Positions 36,081 to 45,744 of a stretch of 64,000 nucleotides of DNA are shown one piece after another; position 1 is the first letter of the stretch; each line of letters starts with the position of its first letter. The notes under the pieces were generated by a model that did no database searches, had not been told where the DNA came from, and worked only from the letters and a program-made list of their open reading frames with translations. The position numbers and the translations under genes are program-made. This stretch comes from Mucilaginibacter sp. SMC90 (GTDB taxonomy: Bacteria; Bacteroidota; Bacteroidia; Sphingobacteriales; Sphingobacteriaceae): the NCBI RefSeq assembly GCF_022811725.1, contig NZ_CP094527.1:4526001-4590000 (forward strand). Direction: 5' to 3'.

Positions 36081-36926
36081 ATGAAAAATCTGATCATTAT
36101 TGGCAGGGCTTTTTACGCATCGGCGCTGTTTGTATATGGCCTTCAACAACTTTATTTCGGAACCTTCAGGGATGTATTTTTCTCAGTTTACCAGCAGCAC
36201 CTTCCATTCTTAAATATATTGTCTTATATATTCGGGATATACCTGATGACAACCGGCGTGCTCATTTTGATGCCCAATAGCGGCAAAAAGGCCTCACTGA
36301 TACTTGGTGGCGTTTTCATGGCGTTATTTTTGGGCACTCATATAACTTATGAACTCATATCCGAACCCAACAAATTATACCATCTGGGGCTGTGGACTAC
36401 CCCACTGAAGGAACTTGCCCTCGCGGGTGGCGCTTTTGTGGTTGCCCATTCGTTTGGCACACACCCAGGCGCGAAAAGCGTTTTTTTAGAAAAGCTTGCG
36501 CCGTACGGAAACTTATTCTTTTTATACACCATAACCAGTTACGGTATTTCCCACATCATTTATGCCCCCTACCTGGTTGGCAATGTTCCGAGTTGGATGG
36601 CCAACCATCTTTTTTGGGTCATGCTTACCGGCGTTACGCTGACCGCCGGCGGTATTGCTATAATTCTCGGCATCCGGATCAGGATCATCGCTTTATTTCT
36701 ATCTCTTCAAATCTTTCTGTGGGTATGGCTGGTGCACGTTCCCGGAACATTATCTACCTCTCTTACAGCTAACAGGGGAAACTTGCTGGCCAGTGCTTTT
36801 GATGCCCTTGCTTTTAGCGGTATTGCTTTATTAATTGCTATAACAATGAAAAAGCAGCAATGGGTAGATGATATCGAAAAATGGGGCGAAAAGGAACAGC
36901 CTGCAAAATACCCAGCCGAAGAATAA
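36081..36926 (+). CDS. DoxX-like polytopic membrane protein, duplicated
   Basis: A 281-residue inner membrane protein with about eight helices in two similar four-helix halves: the first has YIFGIYLMTTGVLILMP, the second VMLTGVTLTAGGIAIILGI at the equivalent position. This fits a tandem-fused DoxX-like fold. DoxX relatives are linked to redox or membrane stress functions, but no activity can be assigned. It is transcribed divergently from the LytS/LytTR pair, which may control it. A TATTTTTG motif (36047-36054) upstream matches TAnnTTTG without an obvious -33 box. Confidence 0.7.
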   Translation: MKNLIIIGRAFYASALFVYGLQQLYFGTFRDVFFSVYQQHLPFLNILSYIFGIYLMTTGVLILMPNSGKKASLILGGVFMALFLGTHITYELISEPNKLYHLGLWTTPLKELALAGGAFVVAHSFGTHPGAKSVFLEKLAPYGNLFFLYTITSYGISHIIYAPYLVGNVPSWMANHLFWVMLTGVTLTAGGIAIILGIRIRIIALFLSLQIFLWVWLVHVPGTLSTSLTANRGNLLASAFDALAFSGIALLIAITMKKQQWVDDIEKWGEKEQPAKYPAEE

Positions 36927-37065
36927 CCTCATAATGAATATTTGATACGATGCGTTCATCAACGGTGCGGACTATCACTGATTTAAAAGCTTTAATGATA
37001 TCTGAATCTCCCTGGCCTGCTTTTGCATATAGAATTGAAAAAGATAAACGAACTGCTAATGCTAA

Positions 37066-38142
37066 CTACTTTCTATTTTCTTTGTTTTTGAAATCAGTAA
37101 CCGTGTTTCCATCATAACGATACACGCCATCAAAAGCACCAAACCAAATATTTCCTTTATTATCTTCAAAAATTCCAAAAGTCATTGGTTTATTTGTTAT
37201 TTCGGTTACAGTTGGATTTTTATCAGACAATGACTTTTCATCGTAACGGGAAAGCGCCCAGGCTTTGGTATTGGCGCTATAACCAATAAGCACCTTGCTC
37301 AGATCATTTATGCCCTCTGAACTGATCCAGATATTGCCTTTTTTATCTTCATAAACATAGCCGACAAACTTTTGGGTAAAATTAGTAAATGTGCGGCCGT
37401 CATAACGCCAAAGGCCATTATAGCCGCCAAGCCAAACATTACCTTTTTTATCTTCAATTACAGAACGAACATTTGTAAAAGGCTTACCGTTATGGGTAAA
37501 AACAGCAAAAGTTTTTCCATCATATACAAAGGTATTGCCTCTCGTAGCAAACCAAAACTTTCCTGCTTTATCTTGAATGATAGAGGTAACTTCATAAGGA
37601 GGCCTATCCTGAAAAGTTTTCCCTGTCGGGTCTTCATTCATCGTATTTTTATTTATGATATAATTTCTAAATGATGTTCCATCATACCTGCTTGCGCCAC
37701 CGCCGGTGCCAAACCAGATATTGCCAGCTTTGTCTTCATAAATACAAGTGATCTCATTATTAAGAAGGCCATCCTTAGTAGTAAAATTACGAAAGGACCT
37801 CCCATCGTAATAGTAAACACCTGAGCCAATAGAGCCGAACCACAAATTGCCTTTTCTGTCTTCTAAAACTGAAAAGAAGCGTGCTGAGCTTATTTTATTT
37901 GTGATATTAGTAAACGATTTTCCATCGTATTTATAAACGCCGCCCCATGAAGCAATCCAAACGTTGCCCCTCCTGTCTTGTATGATATTGCGGGTGATAT
38001 TGTCAGGTGCGGCGGCTGTGATTACACTTTGGGTTTCGGAGTTATTATTATCTTTTTGCAAGTCTGTTTTGACTTGTCCTTTGCAGGAAGTGCAAAAAAC
38101 AAGCGTCAGGAGCAATACGTAAATTTTTGAGTTTCTTTTCAT
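37066..38142 (-). CDS. Seven-repeat two-component-regulator-type propeller lipoprotein (no kinase attached)
   Basis: A 358-residue lipoprotein (lipobox FCTSCKGQ, Cys 20) made almost wholly of about seven Reg_prop repeats of the type GNxWFGxxGGVxxYDGxxFxNFT, forming a beta-propeller. In hybrid two-component systems such propellers sense sugars, but here no membrane helix, kinase or regulator follows. It must act as a separate surface or periplasmic protein. It starts 17 bases after the YceI stop on the same strand, so both are probably co-transcribed. The partner is unknown. Confidence 0.88.
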   Translation of the reverse strand: MKRNSKIYVLLLTLVFCTSCKGQVKTDLQKDNNNSETQSVITAAAPDNITRNIIQDRRGNVWIASWGGVYKYDGKSFTNITNKISSARFFSVLEDRKGNLWFGSIGSGVYYYDGRSFRNFTTKDGLLNNEITCIYEDKAGNIWFGTGGGASRYDGTSFRNYIINKNTMNEDPTGKTFQDRPPYEVTSIIQDKAGKFWFATRGNTFVYDGKTFAVFTHNGKPFTNVRSVIEDKKGNVWLGGYNGLWRYDGRTFTNFTQKFVGYVYEDKKGNIWISSEGINDLSKVLIGYSANTKAWALSRYDEKSLSDKNPTVTEITNKPMTFGIFEDNKGNIWFGAFDGVYRYDGNTVTDFKNKENRK

Positions 38143-38159
38143 TTTTCTTTTATTTACAG

Positions 38160-38795
38160 TTATTTCGCGATAAACACCAACTCCAGGTTCACCAAAATAT
38201 CATCGTCAACAAGATGGTCTTTCAGGGCGTCAAACGGGTTCCAGAATTTCTGTTCCGGCTGATGATTTATATTCCACTTTTTTCGGTCGATAGTCATGCT
38301 TGCAGTTGCTGTGATCTTACTGCCATTCTGCTTCATAATAGTTTTAAATTCGATAGGGTTAGTCACACCTTTAATGGTCAGCTCCCCCGAAACCCTATAG
38401 GTAGAGAGAGGCTGCTCCGGAAGCATCTTTTTAACGAGCATAGTGGCTGCAGGATATTTTGAAACAGCAAAGAACTCTTCACTTCTCAGCTTATCATCCA
38501 CTTTTTGTCGCCCGTCAACTGATGCTTCATCAGTACTCTTCATACTGTTCATGTTAATGCTGAAAGTTCCGCGCGTTGGCTTGCCGGCGGTAAAGCTGTT
38601 AAGCGTACCCGAATTGAATAGAATAAAACCATTATGCCGGTTTTTGGGCGCTTTCCAAAACAGTTTACTGTTTTGAACATCCAGCTGGTAAACTACGTCT
38701 TGAACATCATTCTTTTGCTGGGCCAGTACCGGAAAATAAATTACTCCTGCCAGCAGAATAGTCAGACAGGACAACACTGTTCTCTTATTTTTCAT
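38160..38795 (-). CDS. YceI-family lipid-binding periplasmic protein
   Basis: A 211-residue exported protein (signal peptide about 1-25, ending LAQ) with the YceI lipocalin-like fold: YQLDVQNSKLFWKAPK, FNSGTLNSFTAG, the SEEFFAVSKYPAATMLV strand and the terminal DDDILVNLELVFIAK. YceI proteins bind isoprenoid-type lipids in the periplasm. First gene of a two-gene unit with the propeller lipoprotein, and divergent from the winged-helix membrane regulator at 38899. Confidence 0.88.
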   Translation of the reverse strand: MKNKRTVLSCLTILLAGVIYFPVLAQQKNDVQDVVYQLDVQNSKLFWKAPKNRHNGFILFNSGTLNSFTAGKPTRGTFSINMNSMKSTDEASVDGRQKVDDKLRSEEFFAVSKYPAATMLVKKMLPEQPLSTYRVSGELTIKGVTNPIEFKTIMKQNGSKITATASMTIDRKKWNINHQPEQKFWNPFDALKDHLVDDDILVNLELVFIAK

Positions 38796-38855
38796 CAGTT
38801 ATCAAAGTTGATTCACCGAAATTACTTTGATATCTTTCAGCCTGAGGAATCGGGA

Positions 38856-38888
38856 TTGTAAATAAAAATGTAAACTTTGTAAATAAAA
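38856..38888. promoter_or_regulatory. 12-bp direct repeat with 21-bp period, candidate operator
   Basis: TTGTAAATAAAA occurs at 38856-38867 and again at 38877-38888, exactly 21 bp (two helical turns) apart. The second copy ends 10 bases before the ATG at 38899. OmpR-type winged helices bind direct repeats on one face of DNA, so the adjacent regulator could bind here and control itself and the divergent YceI gene. Identity of the two copies is seen; binding is inferred. Confidence 0.45.
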
Positions 38889-38898
38889 TTTAAATAGT

Positions 38899-39789
38899 AT
38901 GAGGAACGGCCGAGATCTCCTTTCCGGGAAACGCAAATACCTGTTTGGATTGATATTACTCTTTTTTGGCTGTGCTGTATGCGCGGCCTTCAGTAAGGAC
39001 GGCAATGACGATTTTAATATCGCCAGAAGGGAAATTTTGCTCCGCAAAATCGGACATGAACTGCTCTTGCAGTCGGGCGATAGTACTTCAAGGGTACTTC
39101 CGGTAGAAAAGATCGCGGAAAATGAATACCAGATAAGGTTTGAGAACGAGATCACTTTTCAACCAGATTCTCTTATGCTCACTATCCGGCGTTTGCTGGC
39201 CAAAAATCCGCTTGCAAATGATTACATAGTCAACGTTCTGAACTGTGGAAACGCCAGTGTAGCCTATGGATACGCCATATCCCAAAATAAAAAAGATGAT
39301 ATTATAGCATGTATAGGAAGAAAGCAGCCCCGAGCATGTTACATGATCAACATTAAATTCAAATCAGCAGGAATTAGTACCGCAAAAAATAGATATCTTT
39401 TGGGCAGCCTGCCATTTTTGGCATTTGTTGGTTTCATTTTTTTCAAATCTGTTAGGCCTCGGCGAGCTTCCACTAAAGGAAGCGGCACCAATATATTCAC
39501 TTTGGGCTCCGTTTTGTTTGATGCACAAGAACGGCAACTGACAATAAATAAGAAAAACATAGACCTAACCGGGACCGAAACGCGTTTGCTGCTCATTTTC
39601 GCATCGTCTCCTAATGAGACCATAGAGCGAAGCCGGCTGCAAAAAGAGATATGGGAAGATGAAGGCGTAATTGTGGGGCGTAGTTTGGATATGTTCATAT
39701 CAAAACTTAGAAAGAAATTGGAAGGCGATCCCGATACCAAAATTGTTGTTATACGCGGAAAAGGATATAAGCTTGAGATTGACTCTTAA
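38899..39789 (+). CDS. Membrane-bound winged-helix regulator with C-terminal OmpR-type DNA-binding domain
   Basis: A 296-residue protein with a signal-anchor helix (about 13-32), a periplasmic domain (about 33-160) without a recognised family, a second membrane helix (about 167-183, SLPFLAFVGFIFFKSV) and a C-terminal OmpR/PhoB-type winged helix (about 200-296: LTGTETRLLLIFASSPNETI, GRSLDMFISKLRKKLEG, VVIRGKGYKLEI). There is no receiver domain, so signalling would pass straight from periplasm to DNA, as in ToxR but with the DNA-binding domain at the other end. It is divergent from the YceI-propeller pair, its likely targets. Confidence 0.82.
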   Translation: MRNGRDLLSGKRKYLFGLILLFFGCAVCAAFSKDGNDDFNIARREILLRKIGHELLLQSGDSTSRVLPVEKIAENEYQIRFENEITFQPDSLMLTIRRLLAKNPLANDYIVNVLNCGNASVAYGYAISQNKKDDIIACIGRKQPRACYMINIKFKSAGISTAKNRYLLGSLPFLAFVGFIFFKSVRPRRASTKGSGTNIFTLGSVLFDAQERQLTINKKNIDLTGTETRLLLIFASSPNETIERSRLQKEIWEDEGVIVGRSLDMFISKLRKKLEGDPDTKIVVIRGKGYKLEIDS

Positions 39790-40110
39790 AACGGACCAAC
39801 CACTCGAAACCGATCTTTTAAGCCTTATTTTGAATTACCCAAAGGGTATCATTAAATATTTGCAAAGCTTTGGCATTTCAGTTTCAATGATTGTCATCCT
39901 TATCAGAAAATCATATATCCGTACTTCCAGTATAGCGTTCCGTACAAACGGGGCCAGCATGCACTATCTAAGCTTAACTAATCCATCCAATAAGCTATCG
40001 CCAGGATCTCACCCGGCGGTTTAAAAATAGCTCGTAAAGAGGTTTATGGCAATAAAAAGGAGGCTTAGGGATTTAGTCCCCAAGCCTCCTTAAAAAAGTA
40101 CTGGTTATCG
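39790..40110. other. Intergenic region between convergent regulator and GH51 genes
   Basis: About 320 bases between two converging genes. Apart from the GH51 terminator at 40057-40091 I see no gene; a partly open frame here overlaps the regulator and lacks protein-like composition. Confidence 0.4.
40051..40091 (-). terminator. Intrinsic terminator of the GH43-GH51 operon
   Basis: AAGGAGGCTTaGGGA and TCCCcAAGCCTCCTT form a long GC-rich stem (40057-40091). Read on the minus strand it is followed by TTTTTATT, so it ends transcription from the GH51 gene at 40111-42207. Confidence 0.88.
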
Positions 40111-42207
40111 TTATTTCATCTTAGCAAGCTGAATGATATTGATAGAATATGGATCGAAAGTTTGGGTAAAGCTTTTACCCAGTCCGGTGACTTTAGAAGT
40201 CACCGGTACTATCTTAGCAGGATCATCAATGGTATTGGTGTCAGTCGGATTATTTCCTTTCAAAACAATCCTGGTGCCGGTTGAAGATATGCTGCCGTTG
40301 ATATTTACATTAATTTTCTGGGCTGTATTGACGGTATTAACCACTTTCAGATAAACGGATTTTTCGTCCTGCGTGGCAACGTAAAATATAGCCGGACGTT
40401 CCGCTTTTGGCCGGCGGGCGTTAGGTGGCCGGCGGCTTAAACCAATGGTATCCTGATCTGCCGGTTTTCTCATCGGTGCATTTTCTGCAGTGATCTCCAC
40501 CACCTTTGTTCCGAGATAACTACCAAATAACTTCTGCACGTAATAAGATGGAGAGCCATAACTTGATAACGCATTGTATCCAATAAGGTCAGAATCCCAT
40601 TGCCAGGCCTTAGGCTTTCCTTCTGCTGCCGGATTAACATTAACAAATAAAGGCGCATAGCATGACCGTTGTACAAGGTCGCTGTTACGTTCCATGCCAG
40701 TCATCCAGGCGGCATCTCCAAGCGCGGCGTTCAGGTTAGTTGTAGGCGCACCTTCGCGGGTAGCCCATTCACCAACAAAAATTTTAGGACTTGAAGCGCG
40801 GTCATAGGTATCATATTTGACGGCATCTTCCTCCATTTCCCAGGCCGACTGGTAATAGTGCTCATCAATCATCTCGGGCACTACGCTTTTCACCCGGTCT
40901 GCACGATAACCTTCAATGGTTGAAATACAGCGTAATTGAGGATACTTCGCCTTGATTGCTGCCTGAAATTGTTTAAAACGGCCATCGTAACTTCCTGATC
41001 TGTCAAACCAGTCTTCATTTCCAATTTCAATATCAGTTAATTTAAAAGGCGCGGGATGCCCATCGGCTGCGCGTTTGGCTCCCCAATAGGTATTCACATC
41101 TCCCATGCAATATTCAATTTCTTCTAAGGCGTCCTGCACATAGGGCTCCAGTAAAGGGCCGGCATCCACATGATCGCCGCGCAAAGAGTAGCCGGCATAT
41201 ACCGCAAGCAAAGGTTCCATCTTCAGGTCTTCGCACCATTCCAGGAATTCCAGCAAGCCCATTCCGTCACTTGCACGATATCCCCAACTGCCGGCATGTC
41301 CGGGCCGTTGCTCTAAGGGGCCCAGCGTTGTTTTCCAGGGAAAAGCATCACCCAGATAAGGGCCTTCCAGAAAATTACCACCGGGAAAACGCAAAAATTT
41401 AGGTTTCATATCAGCCATCATCTGCATAATGTCAATGCGGTTCCCATTTGGGCGGTTATTGTAGGTGGGAGGGAATAAAGATACCAGGTTAAAATAATAA
41501 GTGCCGGTACGTTTTGATGATATAACCAACCTTGCATTGGCAGTAGGTTTTATATCAGAAGATGTAGTCAGTGTTAACTGATGCTTTTTCCAATAAATAC
41601 TTTTCTCAAGGTTAATTCTGCCTTTTGCGTACACCATTTGGCCGTCAATGCTTTCTATGCTAACCTCAATTATCCCGGGGCCATTCTCTTCAAACACAGG
41701 TCCTGCAGCCGCAGCAGCATCGCGGCGATTTCCGCGAGGGATTTGAACGGTACCTGTTTTGATGTAAAAAGAACATTGATAAGTAGTTGATGGCTTAACC
41801 GGGATGCCCCAATAACCTTCGTTGGCAATACCGGCGCGACCGCCGTCCGCTTTTTCGACGGTGAGTTTTAAGCAGGTGGTCAGCGCGCTATTAATCGCGT
41901 TTCGACCCTGATCAGCAGGAACATTGGCCGGATTAGCCCCGATTAATTTAATAGAAGATACAACACCTGCATCCTGAACGACACTCCAGCCGTCGGGATT
42001 TTCAGGATTGTCTTTAAATGACCGGTTGCGGATCAGCTCTGCATAAAGCCCCCCGTCATAAGAATGGTTGATTTCTTCGGTCATCAATCCATATAGCTTT
42101 GGGCTCACATTCACTCCCTTGGATAGATCAAGGTTAAGCTTTGTTTGCGCCTGAAGTGAGCAAAAAGCAGTTAAACAAAATAGCGGTACAATTAATCGTT
42201 TTCTCAT
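40111..42207 (-). CDS. Glycoside hydrolase family 51 alpha-L-arabinofuranosidase, secreted
   Basis: A 698-residue enzyme with a signal peptide (about 1-20, ending LQA). It has the family's N-terminal SPKLYGLMTEEINHSYDGG, a carbohydrate-binding-like insert (about 60-250), and the catalytic barrel with acid/base motif DIEIGNEDWF (Glu near 396) and nucleophile motif IFVGEWATREG (Glu near 478). The C-terminal beta-domain carries YSINIIQLAKMK. GH51 releases terminal alpha-L-arabinofuranose from arabinoxylan and arabinan. It lies 85 bases downstream of a GH43 on the same strand. Confidence 0.93.
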   Translation of the reverse strand: MRKRLIVPLFCLTAFCSLQAQTKLNLDLSKGVNVSPKLYGLMTEEINHSYDGGLYAELIRNRSFKDNPENPDGWSVVQDAGVVSSIKLIGANPANVPADQGRNAINSALTTCLKLTVEKADGGRAGIANEGYWGIPVKPSTTYQCSFYIKTGTVQIPRGNRRDAAAAAGPVFEENGPGIIEVSIESIDGQMVYAKGRINLEKSIYWKKHQLTLTTSSDIKPTANARLVISSKRTGTYYFNLVSLFPPTYNNRPNGNRIDIMQMMADMKPKFLRFPGGNFLEGPYLGDAFPWKTTLGPLEQRPGHAGSWGYRASDGMGLLEFLEWCEDLKMEPLLAVYAGYSLRGDHVDAGPLLEPYVQDALEEIEYCMGDVNTYWGAKRAADGHPAPFKLTDIEIGNEDWFDRSGSYDGRFKQFQAAIKAKYPQLRCISTIEGYRADRVKSVVPEMIDEHYYQSAWEMEEDAVKYDTYDRASSPKIFVGEWATREGAPTTNLNAALGDAAWMTGMERNSDLVQRSCYAPLFVNVNPAAEGKPKAWQWDSDLIGYNALSSYGSPSYYVQKLFGSYLGTKVVEITAENAPMRKPADQDTIGLSRRPPNARRPKAERPAIFYVATQDEKSVYLKVVNTVNTAQKINVNINGSISSTGTRIVLKGNNPTDTNTIDDPAKIVPVTSKVTGLGKSFTQTFDPYSINIIQLAKMK

Positions 42208-42292
42208 CGAATTAGTTTTAGGTTATGGTAGTATAACGTGATAAGGTTAAGGTTAAATTGCATTAAATAAACAGCAAGTCAACAAATCATTT

Positions 42293-43858
42293 TTAAAGCT
42301 TATTACTGATGTGGAAGAAATCGAAATCAACGTAGCCGCCGAAACTCTTGGTTGAATAATTAAACAAGCCAAAACGGTAACCCATAAAATGAGGAATGGT
42401 ATAGGCCATTTGTAAAGTAGTGCCTATTTTTTCCCATTTCTTACCGTCAAAACTATAAAAAAAGGTACCCTGGTCCAGCTTATTCCTAAAATCACAGCTC
42501 GCCTTGAGATAAACTTTTTGCTGAGACAACGGTATTTCTGCAGCCTCTACAGCTGCTCCCGTTTGCGCATTGACCATAACAATCAATTTGCTCCCGCCAT
42601 TTGATTTAACACCAACCCAGCCATAACGCTGCTGCAACAAAAGCAGGCCTGCGCAGTCACCATCTTGCATATGAGTAACATCAATTGATGTGATCCCGTT
42701 ACATTCCGGCCCGATTGTGCGCTGCGTCAATGTATTACGGGCCAAAAGCACAGAGGTATCTAACCGACCGGTGGTAAGCCTCAGAAAGCCCTTATGTGCT
42801 TTTAACGACCATAAAGAATTATCAGGGTTGTGATTCCACTGCCATGCTAACGGAAGTTCAGGATCATCTTTTTTACGATCGAACTCATCGGGCGATACGA
42901 TTCCCGGAATTAAGCTTTTATTCGCCGGCAGGTCAAGTGTGTCTGGAACATGGTTATCATTGCCTATTACCGGCCAGTCTTTGTCCCAGGTTACCGGCAC
43001 CAGGTATGGTATCCGGCCAACCGATCCAAAATCACGAAACAGATAAGCGTACCAAATGCCCTTTGGGGTATTAATAAGGCCTCCCTGGGCAACCCCTTTA
43101 TCTTGCAAACCGATACGGCCTTCGTAAGGCCCGGATAATTTATCCGCACGGTGGATTAAGACAGTCCTCATTCCTCCCTTTGGCCAACTGATGTTGAAAA
43201 GATAGTATTTACCATTTACCTTAAACATCTGCGAGCCTTCTGCAGGTAAACCAATAGCGGGCCCTGCTGCAGCGCTGGCATTCTCAATAATTACCTGGGG
43301 TTTGGTACCAGGTTTTATGCCCGACAGATCATCACTCAATTCGGCCAACATAATTTTCCCACTGCCATATATAATGTAGGCTTTTCCGTCATCATCAAAA
43401 AAAAGTGAATGGTCATGTAATGATGGCCTGAACGAGATTGCTTTCCAGGGGCCTTTTTCAATATTTGCGGTACTGTAGATATAGGTTTTTCCGGTGGTAC
43501 CGGAAAAGGTGGATACATAAAAAATGCCTTTATGATAGCGGAGGCTGCTTGCCCACGAACCTCTGCCATAGCTGCTTTTACCATTGTTGAGGTTTAGTTC
43601 ATCAACATCATCAAGCGTGTTGTAGGCATAGCTTACAAGTTTCCAGTTCACCAGGTCTTTTGATTTCATGATAGGTAAACCCGGGCTCATGTGCATGGTG
43701 GTGCTGCTCATATAATAGTTATCCCCAACCCTGATCATAGAAAGATCCGGTACATCAGCATACACAGTTGGGTTGGTAGCCTGTTGTGAAAAGCAAGGCA
43801 AGACAACTACGAGCCATAGCAGATATAGTAGGGTTCGTTTTCCTGAATTTTTAATCAT
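42293..43858 (-). CDS. Glycoside hydrolase family 43 (beta-xylosidase/arabinofuranosidase), secreted
   Basis: A 521-residue protein with a signal peptide ending in CFSQQ, a five-bladed GH43 propeller and a C-terminal beta-sandwich of about 190 residues (GH43_C2/DUF1349-like). The three catalytic carboxylates are recognisable: base Asp in ADVPDLSMIRVGDNYYM near 36, the pKa-setting Asp in LHDHSLFFDDDGKAYIIYG near 150, and acid Glu in LPAEGSQMFKVNGKYYLF near 208. Such enzymes remove xylose or arabinose from xylo-oligosaccharides. It leads the operon with GH51 and is divergent from the GH10 xylanase. Confidence 0.92.
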   Translation of the reverse strand: MIKNSGKRTLLYLLWLVVVLPCFSQQATNPTVYADVPDLSMIRVGDNYYMSSTTMHMSPGLPIMKSKDLVNWKLVSYAYNTLDDVDELNLNNGKSSYGRGSWASSLRYHKGIFYVSTFSGTTGKTYIYSTANIEKGPWKAISFRPSLHDHSLFFDDDGKAYIIYGSGKIMLAELSDDLSGIKPGTKPQVIIENASAAAGPAIGLPAEGSQMFKVNGKYYLFNISWPKGGMRTVLIHRADKLSGPYEGRIGLQDKGVAQGGLINTPKGIWYAYLFRDFGSVGRIPYLVPVTWDKDWPVIGNDNHVPDTLDLPANKSLIPGIVSPDEFDRKKDDPELPLAWQWNHNPDNSLWSLKAHKGFLRLTTGRLDTSVLLARNTLTQRTIGPECNGITSIDVTHMQDGDCAGLLLLQQRYGWVGVKSNGGSKLIVMVNAQTGAAVEAAEIPLSQQKVYLKASCDFRNKLDQGTFFYSFDGKKWEKIGTTLQMAYTIPHFMGYRFGLFNYSTKSFGGYVDFDFFHISNKL

Positions 43859-44454
43859 TATATTATTTCGATTTTACTGTTAGCGCTTCACCTAAGTTAC
43901 ACCGGCAATGGTTTCAATAACTTTATTTATTGAACCATCTTTGTTACAAATCATATAATTGATACAAACGATATGTTATTGCGCCGATAGGCAACTCCCA
44001 AAATCGACAAATAACCCAACCAGAGCGTGATCATGATAGCCGGGTAAAAGTCATTATAATATCTTCCAACGGCTATCACAAATGTTCATGAAGATTAATC
44101 AAATGTTTAAGGTTGAAAAAAAGTTAATAGGATTCCGCTCGGGCGCTGCTGATCAAACCGGTTGAAGCACATTTGTTATACACAATTAAACAAACGTTAT
44201 ACTCACAGTTTTTCTTTAGTAATACCTTAGTTCCTGCCAATTAGCAAGGGTTAATACAGCAATAAATAGCATCGTTGCTGGCTACATCTGTTTCAACAGT
44301 CATCGAAGAGGATTTGATAAGAGGCAATTTATTCTGGGCCGGCTATGATCAGCAGTATAACTGATTTTTCAGATCGGTCATTGCATACGGTTTGTGCATG
44401 CTTTAAACAAAACAGTTTAAAGCGCAGGTTTAATATCAGCAACAAAACAAAAAC
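43859..44454. other. Divergent promoter region between GH43 and GH10 genes
   Basis: Nearly 600 AT-rich bases without a gene. No clear promoter consensus, hairpin or repeat stood out. It must contain the start sites for both xylan-degrading units, so a shared xylan-responsive operator is possible but was not identified. Confidence 0.35.
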
Positions 44455-45648
44455 ATGATAAATAAAACAAACAAGTATCTAAAGGTTAGGAGCATGATAC
44501 TTTCAGCGGTTGTTGTTATTCCCTTTTTCGACCTGAAGTTAAAGGAAGGTTCAAAAAAGAGTTTCTTACCTCAGCAGCAAGCCCAATCCGATACAACGGG
44601 GAAAGGTTTAAAAGATTACTATAAAGGTTACTTTCCTATTGGCGTTGCAGTGAACATGGGGGCCATATCAGGCCAGCAAGCGGAGCTTATTGCCCATGAA
44701 TTCAATAGCGTTACGCCAGAAAATGACATGAAAATGGGTCCGATCCATCCTGCTGAGCATGTTTATAACTGGAAAAACGCCGATGCTATTGTTGATTTTG
44801 CGCAAAAACATCATATTAAGATCAGGGGCCACAATTTACTTTGGCACAATCAGGCACCGGCGTGGATGTTTCGGGACAGCAGTGGCAACCTTGTAAGCAA
44901 AGAAGTGCTGCTTAAACGCCTTAAAGATCATATTACAACGGTGGTAAAACATTTTAAAGGTAAAATTTATGCATGGGATGTAGTAAATGAAGCCATAGAT
45001 GACAATCCTGCAGTTTATCTTCGAAACTCGCTTTGGTACCAGATCTGCGGTGAAGATTTTATCCCGAAAGCGTTTGAATATGCACATCAGGCCGATCCAT
45101 CCGCTGCTTTATATTACAATGATTACAACAGCGAAGTACCATCTAAACGTGATAAGATATGCCGCTTGCTCAAAAGCCTTATCGATGCCAACGTTCCGGT
45201 TTCGGGAGTGGGTATGCAGGGGCATTGGAAACTAAATGACCCAACGCCGGAGCAGATCAGGGAAGCTATTGACAAGTATGCAGCTTTGGGGCTGAAGATC
45301 CAGATTACAGAGCTGGACGTCACCATACGCTCGGGCCGGCCGCCAAGAGGGACAGATATCAATAAGTTACCTGCAGATTCTGGTTACACCCCAGAAATAG
45401 CGCGGCTGCAAAGTGAACGATATAAGACAATCTTTGGCATTTTTCGCGATTATAAAAAAGTGATCACCGGTGTTACCTTTTGGAACCTTTCTGACCGCTA
45501 TAGCTGGCTTGATTACCATGGGGGCGGTATGGCCGGTGGCGCAGCTGCAGGTGAACAGGGGAATCATATTATTCTTAAAGCGTACCCGCTGCTATTTGAC
45601 GAAAACCTGCATCCTAAAAGTGCGTACTGGTCGGTTGTAAAATTTTAG
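44455..45648 (+). CDS. Glycoside hydrolase family 10 endo-1,4-beta-xylanase
   Basis: A 397-residue retaining xylanase. After an N-terminal hydrophobic export segment (about 13-28) comes a single (beta/alpha)8 domain with FNSVTPENDMKMGPIHP, IRGHNLLWHNQAP, acid/base Glu in WDVVNEAIDD near 178, nucleophile Glu in IQITELDVTI near 285, and FWNLSDRYSWLDY. There is no carbohydrate-binding module. It cuts the xylan backbone, generating fragments for the neighbouring GH43 and GH51 enzymes. The export segment is less typical than in its neighbours. Confidence 0.94.
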   Translation: MINKTNKYLKVRSMILSAVVVIPFFDLKLKEGSKKSFLPQQQAQSDTTGKGLKDYYKGYFPIGVAVNMGAISGQQAELIAHEFNSVTPENDMKMGPIHPAEHVYNWKNADAIVDFAQKHHIKIRGHNLLWHNQAPAWMFRDSSGNLVSKEVLLKRLKDHITTVVKHFKGKIYAWDVVNEAIDDNPAVYLRNSLWYQICGEDFIPKAFEYAHQADPSAALYYNDYNSEVPSKRDKICRLLKSLIDANVPVSGVGMQGHWKLNDPTPEQIREAIDKYAALGLKIQITELDVTIRSGRPPRGTDINKLPADSGYTPEIARLQSERYKTIFGIFRDYKKVITGVTFWNLSDRYSWLDYHGGGMAGGAAAGEQGNHIILKAYPLLFDENLHPKSAYWSVVKF

Positions 45649-45744
45649 CATTGGACTGCTTAATTAAAAAAACAGTATCATCATGATAGCCGGCCCTACC
45701 TGTACCTGAATGCTATCCAATATTAAACTATCCTGGTGCCTAAA

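Noticed and set aside
39671..40024. A 117-codon plus-strand frame running past the winged-helix gene
   Set aside because: It overlaps the conserved end of the regulator in another frame, and its remainder lacks any recognisable fold.
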